Numbered from the stretch's first letter, positions 33,409-43,372 are shown. The stretch is 64,000 nucleotides of DNA from Bacteriovoracaceae bacterium (GCA_021737405.1 JAIPEG010000002.1:186001-250000), one strand, 5' to 3'. Notes: generated by a model from the sequence alone, not told the origin. Translations and numbers: made by a program.

Positions 33409-35132
33409 GCTTTTTAAAATTAAATTTCCTTATACCTTTGATGATAGGATTTTTTCTTATTGTCCTTCTCTATGTCAAAAAAATAAAAGAGTCTGATTCT
33501 TTTATCGAAAAATCTTTCTTTAAAAAACCACGCAGGGTTTTATGGTTGAGAAGGCTTTTCCTCGTCTTAGGTATAGGTTTCTTGTTAATCGCCTCTCTTG
33601 ACCCACGAGGTCCTGAAGAGAAGGTCGAGAGTAAGGTCCCGGATCAAAAAACAATTATAATAATTGATAGTTCTGCTTCAATGTTGGCGGAAGATGTTCG
33701 ACCCAATCGCTATAAGAAGTCTATTCTTATGGCGAGGCATTTTATTAAGAAAGCCTTTGGACACAAGGTTGCAGTGGTTTTGTTTTCAGATACACAGAAA
33801 AGACTTGTTCCCTTCACTGACGACTTAGATCTGTTGGATGCAAGAGTCGCTGGCTTAGAAGAGCTGATCATTTATGATGGCGGCTCGAATATCTCTCAGG
33901 CAATCAAGGAAAGTCTTGGTTATTTTATGGTTGAGGGGGGGAAGATAGATGAAGTCGGTGGAAATATTTTATTGTTCACCGACAGTGAGGGTCATGATGA
34001 AGACTTTTCTATAAACCTGCCGGATCAAGTGACTCTTGCTGCAGTTGGTGTCGGTACCGCTAAAGGAGCCAGGATTCCTAATAGAGACAGGTATGGAGTT
34101 TTTAGGGGATATAAGAAATATAAATCCGACGAAGTGATAAGTAAGCTCAATGAGGATTGGTTAAAATCTTTAAATGGCTCATTAAAGAGTTACAAGTATT
34201 GGATAGCCAATAGCTATACGATCCCAACAGAAGAAATCCTGGCCTTTTTCAATTCTCAGTACACAAAAAAAATAAATAAAGGAATGGCTACAGTAAGACC
34301 CGTTAAGGTGGAGCCTTTTCTAGTACCAGCGATTATATTTTTAATGTTGAGCTTTTCGCTATACCTTGCTCCCTCTTACGTCTTGGCGCTTATATTATTA
34401 ATTCCCCTTTTTGTGCAAAAACCTTTAGCCGAAAATATAGTAAGTAAAGAAGTAGTGAAACTAAAAGAAAAACTAAAGTCTGGAGAATTAGAACTCGCTG
34501 GCAGATTAAAGTTAGCAGAAGAATTACTACAGTCAAAAGATCCTGAGGCCGCGAAGGTTTTATATGAGGAAAATTTAAAAGGTGCATCACCTGAGAGCTA
34601 CAATAATTACGCCATTGCTCTCATTCAAAACAAAGAAGCCGAAAAAGCATTAAAGATCCTAAGTGACTTACAACGAAACATCAGAAATGGACAAGTAAGC
34701 CTTAATGAGGGGCAAAGATCGGAGCTAAGGCAAAATATCCTGTTAGCCCTTCAAGAGCAAAAGTCTCAACAAAAACAAAAACAAGAGGAAGAAGAAAAGA
34801 AGAAAAATCAAAAAGAAAGTGGAGAGGGAAATAATTCTGATAAAAAAGAAGGTAAAGACAAGAAAGAAAAAGGTAAGGGGAAAGAAGATAAGGAAAAAGA
34901 GAAAGAAAAAAGTGAGAAAAAAGACTCTAAAGAGCAAAAGCCCGACAAGAATGACTCCAAAGACAAAGCAGAATCTTTAAAAGAAAAACAGGATGATATT
35001 CGTAAAAAAAGGAAGATGGTTAAAATTCCTGGTTTAATAAAACAGATAATGTCTGATGATAGAAGTTTACAAAAGAAATATTTGGACACTTCCACAAGTG
35101 AACCTCGTGAATATCAAAAGAAGGATTGGTAA
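33405..35132 (+). CDS. batB: BatB-type VWA protein fused to a BatC-like TPR and charged tail
   Basis: 575 residues from TTG 33405. Two N-terminal membrane segments, a VWA domain (DSSASMLAEDVRPN MIDAS region), a third and fourth membrane segment near 310-340, then a TPR-like stretch (about 355-445) and a very charged K/E-rich tail with the pattern of BatC proteins, ending in a short ordered stretch. In many genomes BatB and BatC are separate; here they appear joined. The start overlaps the batA stop. The tail is coded by A-rich DNA with low complexity. A frameshift artefact is unlikely, because the frame is continuous and followed by an intact batD. Confidence 0.88.
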   Translation: MSFLKLNFLIPLMIGFFLIVLLYVKKIKESDSFIEKSFFKKPRRVLWLRRLFLVLGIGFLLIASLDPRGPEEKVESKVPDQKTIIIIDSSASMLAEDVRPNRYKKSILMARHFIKKAFGHKVAVVLFSDTQKRLVPFTDDLDLLDARVAGLEELIIYDGGSNISQAIKESLGYFMVEGGKIDEVGGNILLFTDSEGHDEDFSINLPDQVTLAAVGVGTAKGARIPNRDRYGVFRGYKKYKSDEVISKLNEDWLKSLNGSLKSYKYWIANSYTIPTEEILAFFNSQYTKKINKGMATVRPVKVEPFLVPAIIFLMLSFSLYLAPSYVLALILLIPLFVQKPLAENIVSKEVVKLKEKLKSGELELAGRLKLAEELLQSKDPEAAKVLYEENLKGASPESYNNYAIALIQNKEAEKALKILSDLQRNIRNGQVSLNEGQRSELRQNILLALQEQKSQQKQKQEEEEKKKNQKESGEGNNSDKKEGKDKKEKGKGKEDKEKEKEKSEKKDSKEQKPDKNDSKDKAESLKEKQDDIRKKRKMVKIPGLIKQIMSDDRSLQKKYLDTSTSEPREYQKKDW

Positions 35133-36802
35133 TGAAAGCATTTGTTTTTATGTTTTTCACATTGTTAATGGCAAGCTCACTGGCCCAGTTAAAGATTAGT
35201 GTTAATCCTCTTAATCCGCTGAAAGAAGAATCCTTTAATGTGATTTTTGAAATTACAACTGATTCTGAAGATGAGCCTATGGTTAGTTTTGATCCAGTAG
35301 GTGTGGAGGTACTGGGGAGAAGTCAGGAAGTAAGCTTAAGCACAACAATTATTAACGGAAGATTTTCTTCTACTAGAAAAATAAAGTTAATCTATGAAAT
35401 GGTTTCAGAACGCGAGAGATTGGCCCGGATTACAAATATTAAAGTAGAGGTTGGCGGACAAACACTAAAGCATGCTCCCGTCCAAATAAAGATATTGAGT
35501 AAAAGAAAAGAGCCTCGTAATATTTTTCTCCAAGCAGAAGTGAGTAAAACAGAAGCGTTTATCGGAGAAGGTATAGATGTAAAATATTATTTATACTCAA
35601 GGGCTCCCATTATACAAACGGAATTCAAGGCCTTTCCTAAGTTAAATGGTTTTATAAAAAGATTCCATAAGGTTAATGAAACTGAAGAAGCCGTTGAATA
35701 TGAAGGCATGGTCTATAGAAGGAGTCTAAAGTATTCAGCGCGTGTTTATCCTGAGAAAATAGGTAGTGTCTACATAGATCCTTTACGATTAAATATTCAA
35801 TATGCAGGTAGTTCTAGCAGTCCATTTGGAAGCTTTGGTTTGGCATTTAACCGCTTTAAGTCTAAGGGGGTGGCCTCAACGAAAATTGAAATAAAGGTTC
35901 TTCCTTTACCTACTGAGGGCATACCAAATAATTTTATGGGACTTGTGGGCGACCATGAGTTCCGATTCGTGAATACGAAATCAAAGTATGTTGTTAACGA
36001 AGCAATCGAGGCAAAACTAGAAGTCGTAGGTCCTGGTGCCTTGGAAAAGATGGAGGCACCTTCCGTATATAAAGATGACGCCTTAGAGCAATTTGATACA
36101 AAGAGTGAGTTCTTTGAAGTTGGAACTAACTCTGGAAGAAAGGTCTTTGATTATACTTATCTCGCTCGTGCCAATGTCACAATTGCTGAGCGTGAGATTA
36201 AAATGGCCTATTTTGATCCTGATGATAAGTCTTATAAAGAAAAAACCTTAGTCGTACCAGGTCTTATTATCGGTGGCGGTGGGGAACAAGTTATAGATCC
36301 ACTTGTAAGGACACAAAGAGATGAAAATGTAGAAAATAAGCCAATATCAAAAAAGGTTGCTGATATAACATATGGTATAGTCGCCCCTCTGTTTACAGAG
36401 GAGTGGAAATCAATACCTATGAATTGGCATAAATGGGTCACCGGGGCGCTTTTCATTGTTATTATTATTCAGCTATTAGAGTTATTGATTAGCGCCAGTG
36501 GATTTAGAAGATCTAAAAGTGACGTTGATGAAGTTATTAAAAGCCTTAAGAAGAGGGGTTTAACCTATTCCTCTTTAACAAATCTTCTCTATATGCTAAA
36601 TGATAAGCCTGATGTGACCTCTGTGAAACAAATAATAAAAGAGAGCGGATTGACCCAAAATGAAAAAGACTACTTCATTGAGCTTGTCATGAATCTTGAA
36701 AACAAAAACTTCTCAGATGGCAAAGAAAAGGCGAAGAAAGTTCGTTTTAAAGCTTCCGCCTTTAAATCCTTGAGAAAAGAGTTTAAAAATGCAGGTTTAT
36801 AG
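35132..36802 (+). CDS. batD: BatD-type exported membrane protein
   Basis: About 556 residues from ATG 35132, which shares one base with the preceding stop (TAATG) and has AGGA six bases upstream. Signal peptide (to about residue 19), several hundred residues of beta-rich repeats typical of BatD (oxygen tolerance family), one membrane helix near 445-460 and a cytoplasmic helical tail. It probably forms an inner-membrane assembly with BatA and BatB. It overlaps the ribF start by 14 bases. Confidence 0.87.
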   Translation: MKAFVFMFFTLLMASSLAQLKISVNPLNPLKEESFNVIFEITTDSEDEPMVSFDPVGVEVLGRSQEVSLSTTIINGRFSSTRKIKLIYEMVSERERLARITNIKVEVGGQTLKHAPVQIKILSKRKEPRNIFLQAEVSKTEAFIGEGIDVKYYLYSRAPIIQTEFKAFPKLNGFIKRFHKVNETEEAVEYEGMVYRRSLKYSARVYPEKIGSVYIDPLRLNIQYAGSSSSPFGSFGLAFNRFKSKGVASTKIEIKVLPLPTEGIPNNFMGLVGDHEFRFVNTKSKYVVNEAIEAKLEVVGPGALEKMEAPSVYKDDALEQFDTKSEFFEVGTNSGRKVFDYTYLARANVTIAEREIKMAYFDPDDKSYKEKTLVVPGLIIGGGGEQVIDPLVRTQRDENVENKPISKKVADITYGIVAPLFTEEWKSIPMNWHKWVTGALFIVIIIQLLELLISASGFRRSKSDVDEVIKSLKKRGLTYSSLTNLLYMLNDKPDVTSVKQIIKESGLTQNEKDYFIELVMNLENKNFSDGKEKAKKVRFKASAFKSLRKEFKNAGL

Positions 36803-37703
36803 CTCATTAAAAGAAATTCCTGATTCCGTTAAGTTTGGTTTAACGATTGGTAATTTTGATGGTGTTCATATCGGACATCAAAAGCTACTTAAAGAAATTC
36901 AAGAGGAGTGCAAGTCAAAAGGTTTAGATCTGGTTGTGATGACCTTCGTGCCCCACCCATTGGCGATTCTAAAAAATGAGCGATCTTTTTTACTGAACAC
37001 TTATGAAGAAAGAAAAACTCTTTTAAAAGATCATGGAATAAAGCACCTTGTTGAGGTGCCATTCACGAGAGACTTTAGTACGTTATCCCCAACTGATTTC
37101 TTGGATCAGCATATCTTGGTTAACGGCAATATAAAATTGTTTTTCTTAGGTTACGACTTCGCGTTCGGTGCCAATAAATTAGGAAATCATTCTTTTGCTC
37201 AAAAGCATTGTAAAAATATTGATGTTATTGTTCAGGCCAAGGTTGCTGATGAAGAAGGGACTTATTCTTCTAGTTTGGCACGCAAGTTTCTATTAGAGGG
37301 TGATCCTGAGAAGGCCTGTAAAGTTTTGGGTAGGGCCTTCTTTTTAAAGGGCAGGGTGATCAAGGGCGCCGGACGTGGACGGCAGATTGGTTTTCCTACT
37401 GCTAATATCGAATTAGACTTTACTCGGTTAATTCCTCAAAAAGGCGTTTATTCTACTATCTGCTCTTTTAGAGGCTGTGATTATCTTTCCATTACCAATA
37501 TTGGTAATAATCCCACTTTTAAAAATGACAACTCTCTGAACGTTGAAACAAATATTTTTGATTTTGATCACGACATTTATGGCGAAGAAATTCAGATTCA
37601 CTTTTTTCAGAAAATTAGAGACGAAAAAAAGTTCAACTCGGTAAATGAGTTAATTACCCAGATCACAAAAGATGTATCTTTTAGACGGTCATTAAATGCA
37701 TAA
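36789..37703 (+). CDS. ribF: Bifunctional riboflavin kinase/FAD synthetase
   Basis: 304 residues. N-terminal FAD synthetase with TIGNFDGVHIGHQ at 19-31, C-terminal flavokinase with GRGRQIGFPTANIE and NVETNIFDF. It makes FMN and FAD from riboflavin. It starts inside the end of batD and its stop overlaps the aroE start, so it probably belongs to the same transcript. Confidence 0.96.
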   Translation: MQVYSSLKEIPDSVKFGLTIGNFDGVHIGHQKLLKEIQEECKSKGLDLVVMTFVPHPLAILKNERSFLLNTYEERKTLLKDHGIKHLVEVPFTRDFSTLSPTDFLDQHILVNGNIKLFFLGYDFAFGANKLGNHSFAQKHCKNIDVIVQAKVADEEGTYSSSLARKFLLEGDPEKACKVLGRAFFLKGRVIKGAGRGRQIGFPTANIELDFTRLIPQKGVYSTICSFRGCDYLSITNIGNNPTFKNDNSLNVETNIFDFDHDIYGEEIQIHFFQKIRDEKKFNSVNELITQITKDVSFRRSLNA

Positions 37704-38382
37704 ACTTGGGTTAATCGGTAAAGACATCTCTCATTCTCGCTCTAAAGAAATGTATATTACCTTGCTGCAAGAAGACGTTGAGTATTCTCTACTTGATTAT
37801 GAATATGCAGATGAAATTCCCTCTGCCATTGAACTTTTTCAGATGGGTTTTGAAGGTTTGAGCGTTACCTATCCCTATAAGAAATTTTTTATTGATCAAG
37901 TTACTATCGATTCCAAAATAGTTCATGACTTGAGCGCCATAAATTGTCTTAAATATAAAGATGGAGTGGTTTTTGCCACGAATACGGATTATCTAGCTGC
38001 ACGAGAAATCATTAAAAACCTTGGACATTTGAATTATCTTGTCCTTGGATCTGGTAATATGAGTAATGTGTTTAAAGTCGTATTCAAAGAGTTGGGTATT
38101 GAGGCCCAGTTTTTTAATAGAAAAGATCATGGAGACTTAAACCAGATAAATTACATAAGCCATTGCCAAAATGGTAAGAAAACTATTTTAATCAACTGTT
38201 GTTCTCGCAAATTTGTTTTCGATACCCAATTACCGAGCAATTGTACTTTTTGGGACATGAATTATTCCTTTCCTGAGCATATTCACCTAAAAAAAAGAAA
38301 TCATGAATATCGAGAAGGTACAGACCTTCTTCTCTTACAGGCAAAATTTGCATTAGATTTCTGGCATATTTTGTCCTTATAA
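37696..38382 (+). CDS. aroE: Shikimate dehydrogenase (short form)
   Basis: 228 residues against the usual 270. It retains the substrate-site serines S12 and S14 in KDISHSRSKEMY, the catalytic K62 in VTYPYKK, N83, D98 in NTDYLAA, the glycine-rich VLGSGNMSN segment of the NADP fold and a late Q in LLLLQAKFAL. It reduces 3-dehydroshikimate. The shortening is mainly in the C-terminal nucleotide-binding half. It overlaps ribF by eight bases. The aroQ gene is elsewhere in the window. Confidence 0.85.
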   Translation: MHKLGLIGKDISHSRSKEMYITLLQEDVEYSLLDYEYADEIPSAIELFQMGFEGLSVTYPYKKFFIDQVTIDSKIVHDLSAINCLKYKDGVVFATNTDYLAAREIIKNLGHLNYLVLGSGNMSNVFKVVFKELGIEAQFFNRKDHGDLNQINYISHCQNGKKTILINCCSRKFVFDTQLPSNCTFWDMNYSFPEHIHLKKRNHEYREGTDLLLLQAKFALDFWHILSL

Positions 38383-38389
38383 ATTTCGT

Positions 38390-38417
38390 TAAACATAGTT
38401 GAACGTATTTCCGATAA
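38390..38417 (+). promoter_or_regulatory. Sigma-28-like promoter candidate before pilB
   Basis: TAAACATA (38390-38397), 12 bases, TCCGATAA (38410-38417), about 33 bases before the pilB ATG. The -10 matches seven of eight of GCCGATAA and the TAAA core is perfect; spacing is one base longer than ideal. It is the only promoter-like sequence I see in the 67-base gap. If active it would connect pilus motor expression with the flagellar sigma factor. Confidence 0.45.
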
Positions 38418-38449
38418 CATAGGTAAGACTGATTTTTATTAAGGCGACT

Positions 38450-40123
38450 ATGTTTAGAAAGGAATTTTCTGAAGTAATTTCCCAGACAGGTATGATTCCC
38501 GTAAAGGATATGCGGAATCTCTTGCTAGATAAAGACCCTAAGGCCATTTCAGAATTGGGTCTTCTACAGTTAGACTTTTTCGACGATATAAAATTCGCTA
38601 AATTATTAGCAGAAAAATATGAACTGACTTTTATTGACCTTTCTAAAGCAAAGATTAAGGAAAGAACTCTTAAGCTCATCAAAAAAAGCGATGTTATTAA
38701 ATATAGGGTACTGCCAATACAAAAAACGGCAAAGGCAGTGTCAGTTGCTATCTATGACCCTACGGCAGTGAATTATCGCTCAGAACTCCAAACAGTTTTT
38801 CAACATCAAGTAGAATTTATTCTTACAAATCTCGGGGCGTGGAATAAAATATATGGTCGTGTTACTGAGTCGATCGATGAGTTACTTTCCACAATAAAGG
38901 AAGTTCGTCCAGAGGATCAGGTAGATGACGGTGCGATTAAAGAAGAAGATATTGGTGATGAAGTCATAAATTATGTAAACAAACTGTTGGCGGAAGCCTT
39001 TATTAAAAAAGCTTCAGATATTCATGTTGAGCCATATGAGAAAGTATTTCGCATTCGCTTTAGAATAGACGGCACTCTTCATGAAATCGAAAAACCTAGT
39101 ATGAAATTAATGAAACCCATGATTTCCAGGCTAAAAATTTTGGCCCAACTAGATATTTCAGAAAAACGGAAGCCTCAAGATGGAAGAATTAAACTTTCGA
39201 TCGGTGGCCAGCCAATTGATTATAGGGTTAGTTCGCTTCCAACGTTATTTGGTGAAAAGGTCGTTTTGAGGCTTTTGGACCAATCAAACTTACAGCTGGA
39301 TATGACAAAACTGGGTTTTGAAGCAAAGCAGCTAGAAGTTTTTAAAAATGGTATTTATCAGCCTTATGGGATGTGTCTGGTTACGGGGCCAACTGGTTCG
39401 GGTAAAACGACGACACTTTATTCAGGTCTGGCTGATTTGAACAAGACAACAACCAATATTTCAACAGCAGAAGATCCGGTTGAATTTAACCTAGAAGGCA
39501 TCAATCAGGTAAACGTAAAAAAAGAAGTGGGGCTTACTTTTGCTTCCACTCTTAAAGCGTTTCTTCGACAAGACCCTGACATCATCATGGTTGGGGAAAT
39601 TAGAGATTTAGAGGTTGGCGAAATCGCCGTTGAGGCTGCACTTACGGGTCACCTTGTTCTATCAACTCTACACACGAACGATGCTCCATCGACCATAACT
39701 AGGTTACTAAACATGGGCATTGAACCATTCTTGGTTGTCGGTTCTCTTAACGTTGTTGTTGCTCAAAGACTATGTCGTAAAATATGCACCGAATGTCGAG
39801 AAGTCGTACAGGCTTCGGAAGAAGAGTTGATTGCTTGTGGGATTGCCCCAAGTTCTGCTGGAAAAATTAAAGTATATGAAGGAAAGGGTTGTGAGTATTG
39901 CAATAACTCTGGCTATAAGGGACGTGTTGCAATTTATGAAGTCCTTGATATGACCCCGATGGTTAAAGAAATTGTTTTAAAAAATGGTAGTGCAGATGAG
40001 ATTAAGATGCAGGCGATCAAAGATGGTATGAAAACATTGAGAATGTGTGCTTTAACGAAGGTTGCTCAAGGGCTAACCACACTGGAAGAGGCGGTAATGA
40101 ATTCTGCTTCAGATAAGTTTTAG
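38450..40123 (+). CDS. pilB: Type IV pilus assembly ATPase PilB
   Basis: 557 residues: an N-terminal MshEN/GspE-N domain, then the secretion ATPase core with Walker A GPTGSGKTT, the Asp box and Walker B in IIMVGEIRDLEVGEIAVEAALTGH, and a four-cysteine zinc site (CRKICTEC and CEYC). It powers pilin polymerisation at the inner membrane. Followed eight bases later by pilT. Confidence 0.97.
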   Translation: MFRKEFSEVISQTGMIPVKDMRNLLLDKDPKAISELGLLQLDFFDDIKFAKLLAEKYELTFIDLSKAKIKERTLKLIKKSDVIKYRVLPIQKTAKAVSVAIYDPTAVNYRSELQTVFQHQVEFILTNLGAWNKIYGRVTESIDELLSTIKEVRPEDQVDDGAIKEEDIGDEVINYVNKLLAEAFIKKASDIHVEPYEKVFRIRFRIDGTLHEIEKPSMKLMKPMISRLKILAQLDISEKRKPQDGRIKLSIGGQPIDYRVSSLPTLFGEKVVLRLLDQSNLQLDMTKLGFEAKQLEVFKNGIYQPYGMCLVTGPTGSGKTTTLYSGLADLNKTTTNISTAEDPVEFNLEGINQVNVKKEVGLTFASTLKAFLRQDPDIIMVGEIRDLEVGEIAVEAALTGHLVLSTLHTNDAPSTITRLLNMGIEPFLVVGSLNVVVAQRLCRKICTECREVVQASEEELIACGIAPSSAGKIKVYEGKGCEYCNNSGYKGRVAIYEVLDMTPMVKEIVLKNGSADEIKMQAIKDGMKTLRMCALTKVAQGLTTLEEAVMNSASDKF

Positions 40124-40131
40124 GGTTAATT

Positions 40132-41259
40132 ATGGGTTCGGACAATAGCGTAACAAAAACGAAGCAAGTTGGGATTGGCGAGAACGTTAAGATTCAGCAG
40201 CTCTTTAAGTTAATGGTGGAAAATGGAGGATCCGATCTTCATTTAACTGTTGGAACACCTCCTGGCCTTAGAGTGAATGGAGAAATTGTAAGAGTAAAAA
40301 TACCGGCCTTAACTGCTGCAGATACAAAGAGGCTCATTTATCAAATTCTCACTGAAGAGCAGAAAAATGAATTTGAAAAAAATATGGAATTGGATTTCTC
40401 TTTCGGGATTAAGGGCTTAGCCAGATTTCGTGCCAACGTATTTTATTCTAAAGGCGGATGTGCTGCTGTCTTTCGTCAAATTCCATCAATTATCCCTGAT
40501 TTTAAATCACTAAACTTGCCAAACGTATTAGTGGAAATGACTGATGTTACAAATGGAATTATCCTAGTGACAGGTCCAACTGGCTCGGGTAAATCAACAA
40601 CTCTTGCGGCCTTGCTAGATCGCTTAAATGAGAATGAGTCCGGACATATTATCACTCTCGAAGATCCAATCGAATTTGTGCATCCTCATAAAGGGTGTAT
40701 TGTTAACCAAAGAGAGATTGGCTCTGATACGACGGACTTTAGTAGGGCCATTAAATCATTATTAAGACAAGATCCGGATATCGTCCTCGTTGGAGAATTA
40801 CGAGATGCTGAAACTATCGAAGCCGCATTAACGATTGCTGAAACTGGTCACCTTGTTTTCGGTACTCTTCACACAAACTCATGTGTGCAGACTATTAATC
40901 GGATTATCAACGTATTTCCAGCAGCGGAGCAAGATCAGGTAAGAACTCTTTTGTCGTTTGTTCTTCAGGGAGTTGTTGCCCAACAGCTTATTCCTAAAAC
41001 ATTTGATCCCGGAAGAGTATGTGCGATGGAAATTATGAGAACCACTCCTGCAATTAGAAATTTAATACGAGAAGATAAGGTTCATCAAATCTATTCTCAA
41101 ATGCAAATTGGTCAAGAGAAAACCGGAATGACCACAATGAATCAAAGCTTGAAGAGGTTTGTAGAAAATGGACTTTTAGATGGTGACGCAGCAATGAGCC
41201 ATTCACCAGAGCCAGAAGAATTAGCAAAGCAACTTGGTTTAAAAACAAGATCATTATAG
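40132..41259 (+). CDS. pilT: Type IV pilus retraction ATPase PilT
   Basis: 375 residues. Walker A GPTGSGKST, Walker B with IVLVGELRDAETIEAALTIA, the histidine box GHLVFGTLHTNS, and the PilT-specific AIRNLIRED near the C-terminus. It depolymerises pili for retraction. In the order pilB-pilT-pilC, as in Myxococcus. Confidence 0.97.
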   Translation: MGSDNSVTKTKQVGIGENVKIQQLFKLMVENGGSDLHLTVGTPPGLRVNGEIVRVKIPALTAADTKRLIYQILTEEQKNEFEKNMELDFSFGIKGLARFRANVFYSKGGCAAVFRQIPSIIPDFKSLNLPNVLVEMTDVTNGIILVTGPTGSGKSTTLAALLDRLNENESGHIITLEDPIEFVHPHKGCIVNQREIGSDTTDFSRAIKSLLRQDPDIVLVGELRDAETIEAALTIAETGHLVFGTLHTNSCVQTINRIINVFPAAEQDQVRTLLSFVLQGVVAQQLIPKTFDPGRVCAMEIMRTTPAIRNLIREDKVHQIYSQMQIGQEKTGMTTMNQSLKRFVENGLLDGDAAMSHSPEPEELAKQLGLKTRSL

Positions 41260-41270
41260 AATAAAAAACT

Positions 41271-42485
41271 ATGGGTAATTGGCGCTATGAGGCCATCAGT
41301 AAAGATGGCCGCCGGGAAGCCGGAACTGTTCAGGCAAGTAATGCAAAGGAAGTGAGACGAGTTCTCCGAGGCAGAGGATTGCGCCCAAAAAGAGTCATTC
41401 CCCCATCCATGCTTGAATTTGATATCAGTGAATGGATGGTAGAAAAAGGCCTTGCAAAACCCTTTGGCCCTCAAGAGCTCATGAGATTCACTAAGCAGCT
41501 GGCGATTATGGTTAATGCGGGTGTTCCCATTATTCAATCGTTGGAAATTCTCTTTAAGCAGCAAAAGCACCCCGTTTTGAAAAGGGCCATAAAAAAAATT
41601 GGATCTGATGTTGGAGAAGGAAAGACTATTGCGGAAGCGATGAGAGAGCAAAAGGGTTTTGATAAGCTCTATTGCAACCTTGTTAAGGCCGGAGAGGCCG
41701 GTGGTATTCTCGATACTATTTTAAATAAGCTAGCGACCCACTTAGAAAAACAAGAAAAAATTAAAGCTCAGATTAAATCGGCGATGACATATCCCGTAAT
41801 CGTAACCCTTGTGGGTATCTTGGTTATTTGGGGGATGATGGTATTTGTTGTGCCTCAGTTTGTCTCGATGTTAACGGATACAGGGCAGGCCATACCAGCA
41901 GTAACCCAATTTGTTATTGATACTTCTGATTTTCTTGGGAAGTACTCTTTATATATGGTGCCGGCCTTTATTGTAGCGGGTGCTGCGATCAGCTCATTTG
42001 TAAGAACCCCGAGTGGCAAGATTATTTATGACAATATCTTTATGAGGGTCCCTATTTTTGGTGAGATCATTATTAAGGGGAACTTATCTTCATTCTCAAG
42101 AACCTTGGCCACAATGCTTGGCTCAGGAGTATCCCTTGTAGATGCTTTAGATATTTGTATCGATACGATTGATAATGGGGTTATCGGAAGGGATCTGGCT
42201 GAAGTTAGAAAGAAGGTCATTGAAGGTAAATCGTTAACCGAGCCTCTTGAGACCATCGTTTACTTTCCGGATATGGTCGTTCAAATGGTTCGAGTTGGTG
42301 AGCAGACCGGTCAAATCGATCAAATGCTCGATAAAGTATCAGAGGTATTTGAGGAAGAGGTAAACGCCTTGATTGAAACGATGACAAAGATGGTAGAGCC
42401 ACTAATTATTGTCGTTTTAGGTGGAATGATCGCTACAATCCTTGTGGCCATGTATCTTCCTATGTTTATGTCAGCGGGTGCTTAA
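41271..42485 (+). CDS. pilC: Type IV pilus inner-membrane platform protein PilC
   Basis: 404 residues with two tandem GspF domains. The first contains FTKQLAIMVNAGVPI and LVKAGEAGGILD, the second FSRTLATMLGSGVSLVDAL and MVRVGEQTGQID, separated by membrane helices; a last helix ends the protein. It forms the platform on which PilB and PilT act. No terminator is seen after it, so read-through to pilA cannot be excluded. Confidence 0.96.
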   Translation: MGNWRYEAISKDGRREAGTVQASNAKEVRRVLRGRGLRPKRVIPPSMLEFDISEWMVEKGLAKPFGPQELMRFTKQLAIMVNAGVPIIQSLEILFKQQKHPVLKRAIKKIGSDVGEGKTIAEAMREQKGFDKLYCNLVKAGEAGGILDTILNKLATHLEKQEKIKAQIKSAMTYPVIVTLVGILVIWGMMVFVVPQFVSMLTDTGQAIPAVTQFVIDTSDFLGKYSLYMVPAFIVAGAAISSFVRTPSGKIIYDNIFMRVPIFGEIIIKGNLSSFSRTLATMLGSGVSLVDALDICIDTIDNGVIGRDLAEVRKKVIEGKSLTEPLETIVYFPDMVVQMVRVGEQTGQIDQMLDKVSEVFEEEVNALIETMTKMVEPLIIVVLGGMIATILVAMYLPMFMSAGA

Positions 42486-42746
42486 GGGTGCTAAGTGCCT
42501 GTAAATATATGAAAATGAGTATTTTTAGCAACTTTTAAAGAAATTTTATGATGAATTTTTCCGATACGAGATAAAATAGACACATCTACAAAACTTTTCT
42601 TCAACTGAGTTGCTTGGAACTTCACCAAGGGCTCGATCAAAAGAATATGACGGTAGAGAATACTTGTTTAGGAATAACTCAAATTTTTAAACGAGAAGAC
42701 TAACTTATGAAATCTCTTAATGGTTTCATTTATGGAAGGAGTTTTT

Positions 42747-43346
42747 ATGAAAAATTTAATTAACAAAGAAGAAGGCTTTACTCTCGTTGAACTTATGGTT
42801 GTTGTTGCCATTATCGGTATTTTATCAGCAGTAGCTATTCCAAACTTCAAACGTTACCAAGCAAAAACTAAAACATCAGAAGCAAAGCTTCAGCTTTCTG
42901 CTATTTATTCTGCGATGACTTCACTTCAGTCAGATTATGATTCCTTTGGTTCATGTCTAGAAGATGCTGGATATTCAGCTCCTGCAAGTAACAACTACTA
43001 TGCTGGTGGCTTTGCTGTTGTAGCAACTGCTGCGAACGCCATTGTTAACGCCAACGGTGGAGCGGGTACTTGTACAAGTGCTGCTAACTTCGCGGGTGAT
43101 AAGCAAGTTGGTGGGGCTGCAATTCCAGCAACAGGGTTGGCAGCAGTAAATACGACGCCACTTAACAACTCTGGTGCAGCCTTACTAAACGTACCAAACG
43201 TTGATATTACCGGTTCATACTTTGTTGCCGCTATGATGGGTGCGATCGATCCGGATTTTAGAACAACAGATAACGGTGCTCAGAATATGTCAGAATGGGC
43301 AATCAACGAAGATAAGACTCTTCAAGAGATTGAAAGAGGTTACTAA
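42747..43346 (+). CDS. pilA: Major or minor type IV prepilin (PilA-like)
   Basis: 199 residues from ATG 42747, chosen for AAGGAG at 42736-42741. Leader MKNLINKEEG, cleavage before F, then FTLVELMVVVAIIGILSAVA with E5 of the mature pilin. Two cysteine pairs further on (near SCLED and GTCTS) may form disulfides. It is rich in small residues in the globular head. The adjacent pilB-T-C and pilD-M-Q genes make this the probable pilin. Upstream there is no clear promoter; a CCGATAC and a TAAAAT at 42572-42577 are seen but are poorly spaced. Confidence 0.93.
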   Translation: MKNLINKEEGFTLVELMVVVAIIGILSAVAIPNFKRYQAKTKTSEAKLQLSAIYSAMTSLQSDYDSFGSCLEDAGYSAPASNNYYAGGFAVVATAANAIVNANGGAGTCTSAANFAGDKQVGGAAIPATGLAAVNTTPLNNSGAALLNVPNVDITGSYFVAAMMGAIDPDFRTTDNGAQNMSEWAINEDKTLQEIERGY

Positions 43347-43372
43347 GATCTATTAATTTTCACTAAAATTCG

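Noticed and set aside
34743-35095. Minus-strand ORFs rich in L, F and S opposite the K/E-rich BatC-like tail
   Set aside because: Their composition is just the complement of A-rich lysine/glutamate codons.
42561-42577. CCGATAC upstream of pilA as a sigma-28 promoter, with TAAAG nearby
   Set aside because: The TAAA lies about 20 bases away instead of 15, and no alternative -35 fits. A sigma-54 site was also looked for and not found.
42707-42763. 18-codon ORF overlapping the start of pilA
   Set aside because: Its ribosome site is weak and it has no sign of selection; it may be chance.
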